DNA from: Alteromonas sp. RKMC-009
GTDB taxonomy: Bacteria > Pseudomonadota > Gammaproteobacteria > Enterobacterales > Alteromonadaceae
Length of the DNA stretch: 64,000 bases
Reading direction: 5' to 3'
Assembly: GCF_003584565.2 (NCBI RefSeq)
Contig: NZ_CP031010.1
Location: 4,154,001 to 4,218,000 of the forward strand
Positions 46,113 through 59,337 of the stretch are shown here, piece after piece. Each line of letters begins with the position of its first letter. Within the stretch, counting starts at the first letter, position 1. Below the pieces are notes generated by a model. It did no database searches. It saw nothing but the letters and a program-made list of their open reading frames with translations, and was not told the DNA's origin. The translations under genes were made by a program, and so were the position numbers.

Positions 46113-47396
46113 ATGCAAACAACACATTTAACTGAAACACATTTTTCCGACTTGCCCATCAATACCAAAGTTGTTGAGGCATTGAAGTCTGCAAACTTCA
46201 CTCATTGTACTCCAATCCAGGCACTTGCGTTGCCGCCCCTGCTAGAGGGACTGGATATCGCCGGTCAGGCACAAACCGGTACGGGCAAGACAATGGCATT
46301 TCTTGTCGCAACTTTCCACCATCTGTTGGAAAAAGCGCAAAATGACGCCAGTAGTCAATCCGGACCGCGCGCCATCATCATGGCACCTACCCGTGAACTT
46401 GCGGTTCAAATTTATAATGATGCCAAGCCGCTCAGCGAGCACACCGGACTGTCACTTGGTCTCATTTATGGGGGCGAAGGATACCAAAGTCAACGCGAAT
46501 CGCTAGAAGAAGGGGTAGATATTATTATCGGTACGACAGGACGCATTCTTGATTACTACAAACAAGGTGTGTTCTCGCTGGATAATATTCAGGCAGCTGT
46601 ACTCGATGAAGCGGATCGCATGTTCGATTTAGGCTTTATTAAAGATATCCGTTTCCTGTTCCGCAGAATGCCTGCTGCCACTGAACGCCTGAGCATGCTG
46701 TTCTCAGCAACGCTGAGCTACCGCGTACAGGAGCTGGCCTATGAGCACATGAACAACCCCACTCACGTGCAGGTTGAACCGGAACGCAAAACAGCCACCC
46801 GCGTGTCTGAAGAACTGTTCTACCCGTCAGATGAAGACAAAATGCTTCTTCTGCTTACCCTGCTGGAAGAAGAATGGCCGGATAAAGCCATTGTTTTCGC
46901 AAACACCAAGAGCGGTTGTGAGCGTGTAAACGACTGGCTGGCAGCAGATGGTCACCGTGTTGGCCTGTTAAGCGGCGATGTACCGCAGAAAAAGCGCCTG
47001 TCGATCCTTGAAGACTTCACCAGGAACAATCTCGATATACTGGTCGCCACTGACGTTGCCGCCCGTGGTCTGCACATTGATAAAGTGACCCACGTATTCA
47101 ATTACGACCTGCCGGACGATGCGGAAGATTACGTTCACCGTATTGGTCGTACGGGCCGTGCCGGAGCCAGCGGTGCCGCTATCAGCTTCGCCTGTGAAAA
47201 GTACGCACAGAATCTGCCGGCGATTGAAGAATATATTCAGCATGCCATTCCTGTTACCGAATTTGACAGAACAGCATTACTGGATGATGTGACTGCACCG
47301 AAACCCCGTCGCCGGCGTACTCCGACTAACCGGAATTCATCCCGTCGTGGCAACAGTCGCCGTAACAGCAACAATAAGAAACCGTCAAACCAGTAA
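46113..47396 (+). CDS. rhlB: ATP-dependent RNA helicase RhlB
   Basis: The 427-residue DEAD-box helicase has the Q motif [13 protein letters not shown], Walker [13 protein letters not shown] in [16 protein letters not shown] in LFSATLSYR, and motif [12 protein letters not shown], with a basic C-terminal tail ([19 protein letters not shown]) for RNA binding. In gammaproteobacteria RhlB unwinds RNA for the degradosome. It is divergent from trxA and followed five bases later by gppA, the conserved order. Confidence 0.95.
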   Translation: MQTTHLTETHFSDLPINTKVVEALKSANFTHCTPIQALALPPLLEGLDIAGQAQTGTGKTMAFLVATFHHLLEKAQNDASSQSGPRAIIMAPTRELAVQIYNDAKPLSEHTGLSLGLIYGGEGYQSQRESLEEGVDIIIGTTGRILDYYKQGVFSLDNIQAAVLDEADRMFDLGFIKDIRFLFRRMPAATERLSMLFSATLSYRVQELAYEHMNNPTHVQVEPERKTATRVSEELFYPSDEDKMLLLLTLLEEEWPDKAIVFANTKSGCERVNDWLAADGHRVGLLSGDVPQKKRLSILEDFTRNNLDILVATDVAARGLHIDKVTHVFNYDLPDDAEDYVHRIGRTGRAGASGAAISFACEKYAQNLPAIEEYIQHAIPVTEFDRTALLDDVTAPKPRRRRTPTNRNSSRRGNSRRNSNNKKPSNQ

Positions 47397-47401
47397 AATC
47401 T

Positions 47402-48913
47402 ATGCAGCCAGAACTTCAACATGATGCGGTTGTTCACGGCGAGTATTACGCCGCCGTGGACCTGGGTTCCAACAGTTTCCACATGGTGGTAGTGCATGTC
47501 GTGAACGGCAGTGTGCAAATCATCGGTAAAGTGAAACAGAAAGTCAGGCTGGCTGCCGGTTTAAATGACGATATGGAACTGGATGAAGTCAGCATGGAGC
47601 GTGGCTGGCAGTGTTTACAGACATTCGCCGAACGCCTGCAGGACATTCCCCGTTCCAATGTAAAAGTGGTCGCTACCGCGACACTGCGTCTGGCAGTAAA
47701 TGCCGCGGATTTCATCCACAAAGCAGAATCCATTCTGGGCCATAAGCTGGAAGTCATCAGCGGTGAAGAAGAAGCGCGGCAGATTTATCTCGGGGTTGCG
47801 TATACCTCCGCGAATCAGGGCAATTCCCTGGTGATTGATATCGGCGGCGCGAGCACCGAAATTATCATCGGCAATGACATGCACCCTATCCACCTGGTCA
47901 GTCTGGATATGGGCTGCGTCACGTTCATAGAACGGCACTTCCCTAAAGGCCAAATCACCCGGGCCAACTTCGATAAAGCACAGCAAAAAGCTAATGCCCT
48001 TCTGGACAGTGTGGCTGATACCTTCCTGTGTTTTGACTGGCATAACTGTCTGGGCGCATCAGGTACACCACAAGCCATCACAGAAATTCTGGTCGCACAG
48101 GGGATCAGCGATGCTATCCGCCTTGATTACCTGTATAAACTGCGTGATGAGTGTATCGCCTGTGGTCATATCGACAACCTGAACATCAAAGGTCTGGAAG
48201 AGTCCCGCAAGCCCATTTTCCCCAGCGGCCTGGCGATTCTGATCACCCTGTTCGAGCGCCTGAAAATCCGTGATATGAATATTTCCGGCGGCGCACTGCG
48301 GGAAGGACTGATTTACGGCATGCTGGATAACCTGCAGGAAAATGACCGCCGCAGCCAGACCCTGAATCATACTATGAAGCGGTATCACATCGACCGCCAC
48401 CATGCTGAGTCAGTGCGGGGGCTGGCACTGCGCCTGTGTCACCAGTTATGCGCGCAAACCAGTTTGTGTCACCTTGATACTGAAGCCGTGCTGGGTGCAG
48501 CAGCAACCCTGCATGAAATCGGTCTGCATGTTGAGTTTAAAAAGCATCATGAGCATGGTGCTTACCTGCTGACGTATATCGATTTGCCCGGTTACACCAA
48601 ATTACAACGTGTGGCGATACGGGACCTGGTAAAATGTCACCGCCTCGCAATCAAGTCAGACACTTTTACTCATTATCATGAAGAAGTAAGGCCCATGCTG
48701 GAAGGCTTGTTACGGGTGTTAAGGATTGCCGTTGTGTTGTGTCTGCGTCGTCAGAACAAACACATTCCGGAGGTAGAACTGAAAGTGGACGGTGATGACT
48801 GGACACTGATCCTGCCGCAAGGCTGGCTGGCGGCCCATCCGCTTATTAACGCTGAGCTGGCCAACGAAACCTGGTTACAACACCGGGCAGGCTGGAAACT
48901 GCACTGCCTGTGA
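47402..48913 (+). CDS. gppA: Guanosine pentaphosphatase / exopolyphosphatase
   Basis: The 503-residue protein belongs to the Ppx/GppA family: AAVDLGSNSFHMVVVHV as phosphate-1 loop, KVKQKVRLAAGL, ISGEEEARQIYLGV and VIDIGGASTEIIIG, with a C-terminal HD-like helical domain (AATLHEIGLHVEFKKHHEHG). It converts pppGpp to ppGpp and can degrade polyphosphate. Position after rhlB favours GppA over Ppx. Confidence 0.92.
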   Translation: MQPELQHDAVVHGEYYAAVDLGSNSFHMVVVHVVNGSVQIIGKVKQKVRLAAGLNDDMELDEVSMERGWQCLQTFAERLQDIPRSNVKVVATATLRLAVNAADFIHKAESILGHKLEVISGEEEARQIYLGVAYTSANQGNSLVIDIGGASTEIIIGNDMHPIHLVSLDMGCVTFIERHFPKGQITRANFDKAQQKANALLDSVADTFLCFDWHNCLGASGTPQAITEILVAQGISDAIRLDYLYKLRDECIACGHIDNLNIKGLEESRKPIFPSGLAILITLFERLKIRDMNISGGALREGLIYGMLDNLQENDRRSQTLNHTMKRYHIDRHHAESVRGLALRLCHQLCAQTSLCHLDTEAVLGAAATLHEIGLHVEFKKHHEHGAYLLTYIDLPGYTKLQRVAIRDLVKCHRLAIKSDTFTHYHEEVRPMLEGLLRVLRIAVVLCLRRQNKHIPEVELKVDGDDWTLILPQGWLAAHPLINAELANETWLQHRAGWKLHCL

Positions 48914-48933
48914 CTGGTATTTACCGGGCGAAG

Positions 48934-48957
48934 TAAAACCGGCCAGTATCAGGCCGG
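48934..48957 (-). terminator. Terminator of hemB
   Basis: Stem CCGGCC / GGCCGG with a seven-base loop; on the minus strand it is followed by TTTTACTT. It lies between the convergent gppA and hemB genes. Confidence 0.7.
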
Positions 48958-48990
48958 CAGTCTCAGATGTGTCAGCGGGCTGATAGACAT

Positions 48991-51884
<2,894 letters not shown>

Positions 51885-51892
51885 TTATTATT

Positions 51893-52711
51893 CTACCTTG
51901 CAACTTTGAATACCCTGCAAGTATTAGCATAACTGTTTTGTGTCAACTCTTCATAACTTATTTCTGTCAAATCAGCCAAATACCTACCAATTGATGAGAT
52001 AAAAGCAGGTTCATTATTTTTTGACTTCGGACGATGATTTTTCGGAAATAAATAAGGCGCATCGGTTTCGAGAATTAACCGGTTAAGGGGTAACTGCTTC
52101 ACCGCTTCTCTTAAGTCTGCGCCACGTTTCTCATCACAGACCCAGCCGGTGATACCAATATACAGACCCCGGTCGAGATAGGCCTGCATGGCGTCAAGGT
52201 TTCCGGTAAAGCAATGGGCGATGCCACCGGCCAGTTGCCCTTCAACACTGTCCAGACAATCTAATTGCAGTGCGAAAGCATCACGTTCGTGAAGATAGAC
52301 AGGCTTATTATGTTTAACGGCAATCGCCAGTTGCCGGCGAAAGACTGATTCCTGAACATCACGGGGGGAAAAGTCGCGGTTAAAATCGAGTCCGCACTCA
52401 CCGACGGCAACAACACCCGGACAATCAAGGCGCTGTTCCAGACCGGTAAAGTCATCCTCTGTCATGACTTTAGCGTTATGCGGGTGACAACCGACGGTAT
52501 AACAAAGGTGTTCAGGATAACGTTGATAAAGCGCCTGTGCATCATCCCACTCAGCGGGCTCAGTGGTGATCATGCAAAGTTTATCGACCCCTGCTTCTAC
52601 AGCGCGGGCGATAACATCGTCGGGATTAAACCGGCGGTCAAGGAGGTTGACGCCGGCATCGAACCATTTCAACTTACTTGATCCGGCGTACGCCAATTCT
52701 GCCACTGGCAC
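51893..52711 (-). CDS. tatD: TatD family metal-dependent hydrolase
   Basis: The 272-residue product is a TIM-barrel metallohydrolase: FDAGVNLLDRRF (normally HxD motif region), VGCHPHNAK, GECGLDFNRDFSP, PVYLHERDA, IAHCFTGNLDAM and LETDAPYLFP. TatD has 3'-5' exonuclease and DNA-repair activity and is not part of the Tat translocon. The frame opens at 52711, overlapping the upstream gene by 38 bases; a TTG at 52672, directly after the upstream stop, fits the usual protein start better (KWFDAGVN). Confidence 0.92.
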   Translation of the reverse strand: MPVAELAYAGSSKLKWFDAGVNLLDRRFNPDDVIARAVEAGVDKLCMITTEPAEWDDAQALYQRYPEHLCYTVGCHPHNAKVMTEDDFTGLEQRLDCPGVVAVGECGLDFNRDFSPRDVQESVFRRQLAIAVKHNKPVYLHERDAFALQLDCLDSVEGQLAGGIAHCFTGNLDAMQAYLDRGLYIGITGWVCDEKRGADLREAVKQLPLNRLILETDAPYLFPKNHRPKSKNNEPAFISSIGRYLADLTEISYEELTQNSYANTCRVFKVAR

Positions 52712-53195
52712 CGGATTTCTTCAGATAGAAAGCACCCAGTGCTCCACGCTCCACCAGTACGGTATCGCCTTTGCGGAACTTGTAGTTCACATCATCGGAA
52801 GTCTGACGCCAGACCATACCGCTATCCAGTGTAATAATGTAGTCACCCCGCGGGCTGGTCGACACATCCGTAATAGTACCGGACATATTTTCAGGCAGAT
52901 TCTCTGCCGCCAGGCGCTGTGCTTCCAGACCAAAGTCATCTTCAGTAATTTGTGGCTTGCTGGCAGTGGCAACCGGCTGACGCTTTGGTTGCTCGCTGGC
53001 AATGTCATCAACAGACTTGCCTGCACCGGCATAGATGTTCATTGAACCGGCAACGGCGTCATAACAAATAAGACGTTTCAGGTCGTTTTTTTCGTTCTTA
53101 CAAGCCTGCATGGCTTCAGTAACGGTTTCAGCCTGCGCCGTAAATGATAAAGCGCCAATGAGGGCCACACCGGCCAGTTTTATTTTTGATTTCAT
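52674..53195 (-). CDS. Periplasmic protein of unknown function
   Basis: The 173-residue protein has a signal peptide (IKLAGVALIGALSFTAQA), a short Cys pair (ACKNEKNDLKRLICYDAV), a low-complexity middle and a C-terminal beta-rich domain (MSGTITDVSTSPRGDYIITL, SGMVWRQT, RKGDTVLVERGALGAFYLK). This layout occurs in proteobacterial proteins lacking a defined role. It is placed between tatC and tatD in the same direction and likely on the tat transcript. Confidence 0.75.
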   Translation of the reverse strand: MKSKIKLAGVALIGALSFTAQAETVTEAMQACKNEKNDLKRLICYDAVAGSMNIYAGAGKSVDDIASEQPKRQPVATASKPQITEDDFGLEAQRLAAENLPENMSGTITDVSTSPRGDYIITLDSGMVWRQTSDDVNYKFRKGDTVLVERGALGAFYLKKSGASGRIGVRRIK

Positions 53196-53245
53196 TATTA
53201 TTCCTTACTTGTCATCTTCAGATCGTCTGTCCCGATCTGTCTGAG

Positions 53246-54004
53246 CTAAACTGACTCAGAGTCGGACGATTGCTCGTCCTCATCATCTTCTTTTTTACCT
53301 GCGTAAAATCCACCGACGATGACGCCCACTTCAAATAAGAACCACATTGGAATTGCCAGTAATGTCTGGGAAATAACATCCGGAGGTGTCAGCAGCATAC
53401 CCAGTATGAAGGCACCGACCACCACGTAAGGACGTTTAGCCCGCAGCGTTGCTGCATCGGTCACGCCTGTCCAGCATAACAATATGATGGCAATCGGGAT
53501 CTCAAATGACACCCCGAATGCGAAAAACAATTTAAGTACGAAGTTCAGATAACTGGAAATATCCGTACTGACGGTTACCCCTTCAGGCGCCACACTGTTA
53601 AAAAACGCAAAGGCAATAGGGAAAACCACGAAATAGGCAAACGCCATCCCCGCATAAAATAGCAGTGTGCTTGAGAGTAACAGCGGCGCGACCAGCTTTT
53701 TCTCATTCTTGTACAAGCCCGGCGCGACAAAGGCCCAGACCTGATAAAGCACATAGGGAATAGCAATGAAAAATGACAGCACCAGCGTAAGTTTAAACGG
53801 TGCAAAAAACGGTGATGCAACATCCGTTGCAATCATGGATGTGTTTTCCGGCATCGTGCTCAGCAAAGGCTCAGCCAGAAGGCGGTAAAGATCCTGAGCG
53901 AAATACGCCAGACACAAAAACACCAGCAGCACACTTGCCAGTGCGTGCAAGACACGGTTTCGCAGCTCAATCAGGTGCGAGATAAGAGAGTTAGCGTCAG
54001 ACAT
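53246..54004 (-). CDS. tatC: Sec-independent translocase TatC
   Basis: The 252-residue membrane protein has six helices and the TatC signature features: an N-terminal [13 protein letters not shown], the conserved Glu in the second loop region ([13 protein letters not shown]), and the acidic C-terminal tail ([16 protein letters not shown]). TatC recognises the twin-arginine signal; the dioxygenase lipoprotein at 18158 could be a client. It starts right at the end of tatB. Confidence 0.96.
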   Translation of the reverse strand: MSDANSLISHLIELRNRVLHALASVLLVFLCLAYFAQDLYRLLAEPLLSTMPENTSMIATDVASPFFAPFKLTLVLSFFIAIPYVLYQVWAFVAPGLYKNEKKLVAPLLLSSTLLFYAGMAFAYFVVFPIAFAFFNSVAPEGVTVSTDISSYLNFVLKLFFAFGVSFEIPIAIILLCWTGVTDAATLRAKRPYVVVGAFILGMLLTPPDVISQTLLAIPMWFLFEVGVIVGGFYAGKKEDDEDEQSSDSESV

Positions 54005-54304
54005 TTACTTCTTTTTATAAGGTTCCTGCACGGACTTCGCGGCATCTTTGAGTTCATCGACGCTTTCTTTAAGTTCCGGCGCAATATCTTTGAGGCCCTG
54101 TTGCTCAGCCTTTTTCAGATTTTCATGCAATTCATGCACACGTAACTGGTGTTCCACTTCCTGCTTGAAGCCTGTTGCCATATTACGCACGCTGCGCACT
54201 GTTTTGATGGTGGAGCGCATTGCGCCGGGTAAACGTTCCGGCCCCAGCACAAGCAGTGCCAGCACTCCAATCACCAATAATTCCCAGAAGCCAATGTCAA
54301 ACAT
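54005..54304 (-). CDS. tatB: Sec-independent translocase TatB
   Basis: The 99-residue protein opens with [20 protein letters not shown], the single TatB helix, followed by the hinge GPERLPGAMR with the conserved Pro and an amphipathic helix. TatB pairs with TatC to bind cargo. Its ATG overlaps the tatA stop. Confidence 0.95.
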   Translation of the reverse strand: MFDIGFWELLVIGVLALLVLGPERLPGAMRSTIKTVRSVRNMATGFKQEVEHQLRVHELHENLKKAEQQGLKDIAPELKESVDELKDAAKSVQEPYKKK

Positions 54305-54543
54305 CAGGATTTTTCTTTAACGTCTGCCTTGGACTCTGCTTCTACAGATTGCGCCTCGTTTTTGTTTTCAACGCGCTTTTCCTGTGAGAAATCAGCATCT
54401 GACTCTTCATCAGTTACTGCTTTCTTAAAACCTTTTACTGCACCACCAAGATCGGAGCCAATGCTCTTGAGTCGCTTGGTGCCAAACAGAAGAACAACAA
54501 TCACTAAAACAATCAGCAATTGCCAGATACTAATTCCACCCAT
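54304..54543 (-). CDS. tatA: Sec-independent translocase TatA
   Basis: The 79-residue protein starts at the ATG at 54543, preceded by AAGGAG. It has the TatA helix ([18 protein letters not shown]), the hinge [20 protein letters not shown] and a charged tail. TatA polymerises to form the transport pore. First gene of tatABC. Confidence 0.95.
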   Translation of the reverse strand: MGGISIWQLLIVLVIVVLLFGTKRLKSIGSDLGGAVKGFKKAVTDEESDADFSQEKRVENKNEAQSVEAESKADVKEKS

Positions 54544-54739
54544 CAAAAAAATCTCCTTTACATCAAGACCCACAGTATGCCACCGCAATAAGAACCTTTC
54601 ACGACATAATTTACAATTGTGAGGTGAACCGTTTCATCTTTACGTTTTTATACTTATTTAAACTTTTGACGAATGCCTGATTTCACTTCATGCTAAAAAA
54701 CTGGATAGGAAGCCCGGGTCTGAAACCCTGAATTAATTT

Positions 54740-55696
54740 ATGTCATGTATCGTGTTGTTACTGTGTGTTGCACTGCCCCGGCTGTCAGACGGAGACGTTG
54801 AGCGTCTTCCGGTTGAACAAAGCCAGCAGGCAGAAGCCGGTACAGATGAAAAACTCTGGTTCGATAACTGGCAACAGGAGCTAACCCGCTCCATGGACTA
54901 CACCGCACGGCAGCTCGACAGCTTTTTTGCTCTGGAAGGCAGTGACGCTTACCGTGATGCCAGGGCCGAAGGCCGGGTGAGTCTGGGCTGGGAACCCAGA
55001 ACGCGGGACCTCAGTGAAATGGATTTACGTTTCCGGATCCGGGTAAAACTACCGGCGCTGGAAGACCGTGTAGACCTGGTGCTCAGCGATAACGAAGATA
55101 ACGACAATCAAAATACCATTAAAGCGGCAAGAGACCCGGTAGCCCGGAACCGTGATAACACAACCATCGCCCTGCGTTACCGTGCCAGTGACAATGCCAG
55201 AATGTCGTACCGTATCGGTACCGGCCGGCGGGGGCAAATTTATGCGAAAGCCCGTTTTCAGGATATGGCCCCGCTCTCCGATACAATCGCCCTGTTTTAC
55301 GACGCTGAAACTTATTATTACAACCGCGACGGACTGGGTGCTGAAGTAGGAGCAACGTTTCAATACCTCAGCCACGATGACCACGTATTCCGCTTCAACA
55401 ACCGTTATTACTACCGCGATGAACACGAAGACTGGTTGTGGCGGCACGAACTGCAATATCTGCAACCGCTGACTTCACATTCCGCTGCTATCTATACCCT
55501 GTTTACAGAAGGACTGACAAAACCGTCAAACGAGCTGAGTGAGGTGTACACCAGCTTCCGCTACCGGATGAATCCCACCCGTGACTGGCTGTTTTACGAA
55601 ATTGAGCCGTTTGTTTTATGGCTGAAGGAAGAAGATTTTAAACCCTCGTACGGGCTGGCTTTACGGGTAGAAGTGTATTACGGCAAAGGGGCATAA
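54740..55696 (+). CDS. Predicted outer-membrane beta-barrel protein
   Basis: The 318-residue protein has a short hydrophobic N-terminus (SCIVLLLCVALPRLS) that may be a signal peptide. The rest alternates polar and aromatic residues in beta strands (LRFRIRVKLPALEDRVDLVL, NTTIALRYRASDNARMSYRI, FRYRMNPTRDWLFYEIEPF) and ends in VEVYYGKGA. This resembles OM porin-like proteins of unknown role in Alteromonadales. It is divergent from tatA and convergent with ilvH. Confidence 0.65.
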   Translation: MSCIVLLLCVALPRLSDGDVERLPVEQSQQAEAGTDEKLWFDNWQQELTRSMDYTARQLDSFFALEGSDAYRDARAEGRVSLGWEPRTRDLSEMDLRFRIRVKLPALEDRVDLVLSDNEDNDNQNTIKAARDPVARNRDNTTIALRYRASDNARMSYRIGTGRRGQIYAKARFQDMAPLSDTIALFYDAETYYYNRDGLGAEVGATFQYLSHDDHVFRFNNRYYYRDEHEDWLWRHELQYLQPLTSHSAAIYTLFTEGLTKPSNELSEVYTSFRYRMNPTRDWLFYEIEPFVLWLKEEDFKPSYGLALRVEVYYGKGA

Positions 55697-55729
55697 AAAA
55701 ACCGGTATCACAGGGCGATACCGGTTTTG
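55696..55729. terminator. Bidirectional terminator, barrel gene / ilvH
   Basis: Stem AAAACCGGTATC / GATACCGGTTTT with a seven-base loop, T-runs on both strands, between two convergent genes. Confidence 0.9.
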
Positions 55730-55752
55730 TCGTTCATTTTACTACCGCTGAT

Positions 55753-56250
55753 TTATGGTCTCAGCGCACGTTCACCGCGGGCTAATCCGCATACGCCGGT
55801 GCGGGATGATTCGATAATTTCTGCACATTCACCCATTGCAGATGCGAATGCATCCAGCTTGTCTGATGTACCTGTGATTTCAATGGTGTAATTGCTGCCG
55901 TTTACATCAACAATACTGCCACGGAAGATATCACTGGTGCGCTTCACTTCAGCGCGGATCTCTTCAGTCCGTGTAGCCACTTTAATCAACATCAGTTCAC
56001 GTTCTACGTGGGTGCCGTCGGTTAAATCGACCACTTTAAGCACATCGATGAGTTTGTTCACCTGTTTGGTGATTTGCTCAATCACTTTATCATCACCGTG
56101 AGTGGTAATGGTCAGGCGAGACAAACTGGGGTCGTCTGTTGCGGCAACACACAGTGAATCAACGTTATATCCACGTTGTGAAAATACGCCCACGATACGT
56201 GACAGTGCGCCCGGCGCGTTTTCCATTAATACTGAAATAATTCTTCTCAT
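55753..56250 (-). CDS. ilvH: Acetolactate synthase small subunit
   Basis: The 165-residue regulatory subunit begins with the ACT domain (RRIISVLMENAPGALSRIVG, FSQRGYNVDSLCVA) that binds valine, followed by the C-terminal domain with IEITGTSDKLDAF. It activates the large subunit and gives feedback control. The start overlaps the ilvI stop by one base. Confidence 0.96.
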   Translation of the reverse strand: MRRIISVLMENAPGALSRIVGVFSQRGYNVDSLCVAATDDPSLSRLTITTHGDDKVIEQITKQVNKLIDVLKVVDLTDGTHVERELMLIKVATRTEEIRAEVKRTSDIFRGSIVDVNGSNYTIEITGTSDKLDAFASAMGECAEIIESSRTGVCGLARGERALRP

Positions 56251-57968
56251 CAGGTTCGCTCCGTTTTGCTCAGGCGCATGTCATCCATTGCACCGAATTT
56301 CACTTGCATTGGATAAACGTGTTCGTTCTGGTCTACAGCAATGTCCATGAATACCAGTCTGTCGGTATAGCTGAAACATTTTTCCATCGCGGCGTCGAGC
56401 TCATCGAGACGATCCACTTTGATACCTACATGGCCATAGGCCTCTGCCAGCTTCACAAAGTCAGGCATGGAGTCCATGTAAGAATGAGAGTGACGACCTT
56501 TATAAATCATATCCTGCCACTGACGTACCATGCCCAGCGCACGGTTGTTCAGAGAAATAATCTTCACCGGTAAGTTGTACTGCAAACAGGTAGACAGTTC
56601 CTGAATATTCATCTGAATACTGCCGTCACCGGTTACAACCACCGAGGTCGCTTCAGGGTGTGCGAACTGTACGCCCATCGCTGCCGGTAAACCAAAGCCC
56701 ATGGTGCCCAGACCACCGGAATTGATCCACTGACGGGGCTTTTTATATGGATAGTACAAAGCAGCAAACATCTGGTGCTGCCCCACGTCAGAACTGACGT
56801 ACGCATCACCGTTGGTGTGCTTGTACAAGGCTTCGATGACACGCTGAGGCTTAATTACCGTATCGCCCTGTTCGTACTTCAGACACTCACGGCCGCGCCA
56901 CTGGGTGATTTGTTGCCACCAGTCGCTGAGCTTTTCTTTCTGGCCGGAGAAATCCACATCAGCCAGTTGCTCAAGGATCTGATCAAGCACTTTATCCACA
57001 CTGCCAACAACCGGAATGTGCGCATTAATGGTTTTTGAAATCGATGCAGGGTCAATATCCACATGAATGATTTCAGCATGAGGACAAAACTTTGATACGT
57101 TGTTGGTAACGCGGTCATCAAAACGGGCACCCAGTGCAATAATGCAGTCTGAATTGTGCATGGTTTTGTTGGCTTCCAGCGTACCGTGCATACCCAGCAT
57201 ACCGACGAACTGTTCATGGGTACCCGGCATAGCGCCCAGCCCCATCAGCGTACAGGTTACCGGCGCATTCAGCTTCTCAGCCAGCTCAATAACTTTACCG
57301 GATGCCTCACAGGCAACGGCACCACCGCCCACGTACATCACCGGACGTTCTGCTTTAAGCATAGAAGCAACGGCTTTTTTGATTTGCTTCATATGACCCT
57401 TTTCAGTGGGGTTATACGAGCGCATAGCCACTGACTCAGGGAATACGTACGGATGGGAATCCTGAACGTTTACAATATCTTTTGGCAAATCAACCACTAC
57501 CGGGCCCGGACGGCCGGAGTTGGCAATATAAAAGGCTTTGGCAATGGCTTCAGGAATATCAACAGCCCGTTTTACCAGAAAGCTGTGCTTAACAATGGGG
57601 CGGGAACAACCCACCATATCCGTTTCCTGGAATGCATCCTCACCAATGAGTGATGACATTACCTGACCGGACAATACCACCATAGGAATAGAGTCCATGT
57701 ACGCAGTAGCAATACCGGTAATGGTATTGGTTGCGCCCGGACCAGAGGTGACGAGGACTGTGCCGGTTTTGCCAGTTGAACGTGCATAACCATCCGCCAT
57801 ATGGGCGGCCGCCTGTTCGTGACGTACGAGGACATGTTTGACATCATCCTGCGCAAACAGCGCATCGTAAATGTCTAAAACGGCACCACCGGGGTAACCG
57901 AACACATGTGTGACTCCCACATCTTTTAGCGCTTCAACCACCATGGCAGCGCCTGACATCATTTTCAC
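56250..57968 (-). CDS. ilvI: Acetolactate synthase large subunit
   Basis: The 572-residue ThDP enzyme makes acetolactate or acetohydroxybutyrate for branched amino acids. [15 protein letters not shown], the Glu of [34 protein letters not shown] and the ThDP site [14 protein letters not shown] with [11 protein letters not shown] are intact. GTG at 57968 is preferred because GGAG lies eight bases upstream; a TTG at 57974 lies too close to it and an ATG at 57962 rather far. Confidence 0.96.
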   Translation of the reverse strand: MKMMSGAAMVVEALKDVGVTHVFGYPGGAVLDIYDALFAQDDVKHVLVRHEQAAAHMADGYARSTGKTGTVLVTSGPGATNTITGIATAYMDSIPMVVLSGQVMSSLIGEDAFQETDMVGCSRPIVKHSFLVKRAVDIPEAIAKAFYIANSGRPGPVVVDLPKDIVNVQDSHPYVFPESVAMRSYNPTEKGHMKQIKKAVASMLKAERPVMYVGGGAVACEASGKVIELAEKLNAPVTCTLMGLGAMPGTHEQFVGMLGMHGTLEANKTMHNSDCIIALGARFDDRVTNNVSKFCPHAEIIHVDIDPASISKTINAHIPVVGSVDKVLDQILEQLADVDFSGQKEKLSDWWQQITQWRGRECLKYEQGDTVIKPQRVIEALYKHTNGDAYVSSDVGQHQMFAALYYPYKKPRQWINSGGLGTMGFGLPAAMGVQFAHPEATSVVVTGDGSIQMNIQELSTCLQYNLPVKIISLNNRALGMVRQWQDMIYKGRHSHSYMDSMPDFVKLAEAYGHVGIKVDRLDELDAAMEKCFSYTDRLVFMDIAVDQNEHVYPMQVKFGAMDDMRLSKTERT

Positions 57969-58190
57969 AGTCAAATCTCCTGTATTATGGATTTGTTTCT
58001 CGTAACCTTATTAAAAATATATGCGGAATATACCGTAGCGCGGACTATAACGAAGGCATTAGAAAGATAAAACAAAAAAATGGCTAAAAGTGAGACATGT
58101 ATCCCAATATATAGAATAAATAGGATGAATATCCCCATTTAGCTTATTTTACAGCCAAATATAGGATGGCAGTTACAACTGATTTACAAG

Positions 58191-58565
58191 TTAATCGTCA
58201 TCTAACACGATATCGGTGTCGTCCGCAGTGTCACCGTCGTCGTCAGATTCTGTCAGTGCAACTTTTTTGGAGCCATAGATTGAGGCGGCTTTAGGTCGGT
58301 TAATACGTTTCTGGTACTTTAGCCACACTTTTTCTTCTGGTGAAGCCGGTTCGGTCTCACCATGAGCAACAGCAATGAAGCGCATATCCTGATCCGTTTC
58401 AGGTGTCAGCTTTCCATCTACCAGTGCTGCAATCACACTACCATTTTCTGCGAGAATTTTCGCTTCTTTTATCGAAAAATCGCCGGAACGTGCAAATCCG
58501 TAGGGATAATGCTTTTTATCCATAAACGGGCGCTTTATCAGACTATCACGAGTACTATTCGTCAT
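58191..58565 (-). CDS. maoP: Macrodomain Ori organisation protein MaoP (DUF413/YifE)
   Basis: The 124-residue protein matches YifE/MaoP: DKKHYPYGFARSGDFSIKEA, LPETDQDMRFIAVAHGE-type segment (here TPETDQDMRFIAVAHGETEP) and VWLKYQKRINRPK, then an acidic tail (DDDGDTADDTDIVLDDD). In E. coli MaoP acts with the maoS site to organise the Ori macrodomain. The ATG at 58565 has AGG upstream. In E. coli yifE also neighbours ilv genes, although a different operon. Confidence 0.9.
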   Translation of the reverse strand: MTNSTRDSLIKRPFMDKKHYPYGFARSGDFSIKEAKILAENGSVIAALVDGKLTPETDQDMRFIAVAHGETEPASPEEKVWLKYQKRINRPKAASIYGSKKVALTESDDDGDTADDTDIVLDDD

Positions 58566-58694
58566 ACTAAAACCTGTTTGCTGCAATACTATTTGAGAAC
58601 GGTTTCAGGCCATGCCACTCAGGCAACAGAGCCACTAACAAAACTTGTGCTTTTCGCAACACAACAAATAGTTTTTATGACGTTGGATGTCAAA

Positions 58695-58721
58695 CAAAAA
58701 AAGCGGCACCAGCCGCTTTTT
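58695..58721 (-). terminator. Terminator of the DUF4442 gene
   Basis: Stem AAAAGCGGC / GCCGCTTTT with a four-base loop and T-runs on both strands, 20 bases after the stop. Confidence 0.85.
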
Positions 58722-58742
58722 ACACAGATCTTAATATTACTG

Positions 58743-59234
58743 TCATTTTTTCTTTGGCACCCAGGCCCAGCACATTTCACAAATCACCGGTTCGATGTGG
58801 TTTGCATCAGTCACTTTAACCTGAACAAGCACCTCACCTTTTTCTTCCGTCTGCATAAGAGCTATTTGTTCCGTTGTCAGCACCGCTTCCGCTTTCATAT
58901 CGCCTTCAGCCCGCTTTACGTACTTCAGGTTCATGTATTTGATCAGCGGAAGTTTGTCTCCCGGCAGATTTACCCCGACGATAAAACCCGTGGCAGATTC
59001 CGCCAGCAAGCCCATGGCTGCAGCATGCACACTGCCAATGTGATTCTGAACCCGCTTACGGTTTTTAATCTGAAACGTGACCGATGTGAGATCTGAAGCA
59101 AGAATATCCAGTTTAGCCGTGCCCGCGAGTTTAACCGTATGGCGGAACATAGCAGTCATCAACCGGCGGCTGATAAAGGAGGGGTATTTATTTGCTTTTA
59201 AAGCAAACTGTCTCAGTGGATTCGGTTTTGCCAT
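58743..59234 (-). CDS. DUF4442 hot-dog fold protein
   Basis: The 163-residue protein fits the DUF4442 (PaaI-like thioesterase relative) hot-dog fold: NRKRVQNHIGSVHAAAMGLL as the central helix region with the HIGS/HAAA pattern, GFIVGVNLPGDKLPLIKYMN, and VKVTDANHIEPVICEMCWAW as the closing strands. Thioesterase action on an acyl-CoA is plausible but unshown. Confidence 0.8.
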   Translation of the reverse strand: MAKPNPLRQFALKANKYPSFISRRLMTAMFRHTVKLAGTAKLDILASDLTSVTFQIKNRKRVQNHIGSVHAAAMGLLAESATGFIVGVNLPGDKLPLIKYMNLKYVKRAEGDMKAEAVLTTEQIALMQTEEKGEVLVQVKVTDANHIEPVICEMCWAWVPKKK

Positions 59235-59337
59235 CTTGCTTCTCTTATTCTGGTTAGACCAGTGAGAGTAGCCGCTGGTCAGATGAAAATCAAGTCATCC
59301 GACCAGCCTATGTGGCATGTACCAGCGCTCTCAGACT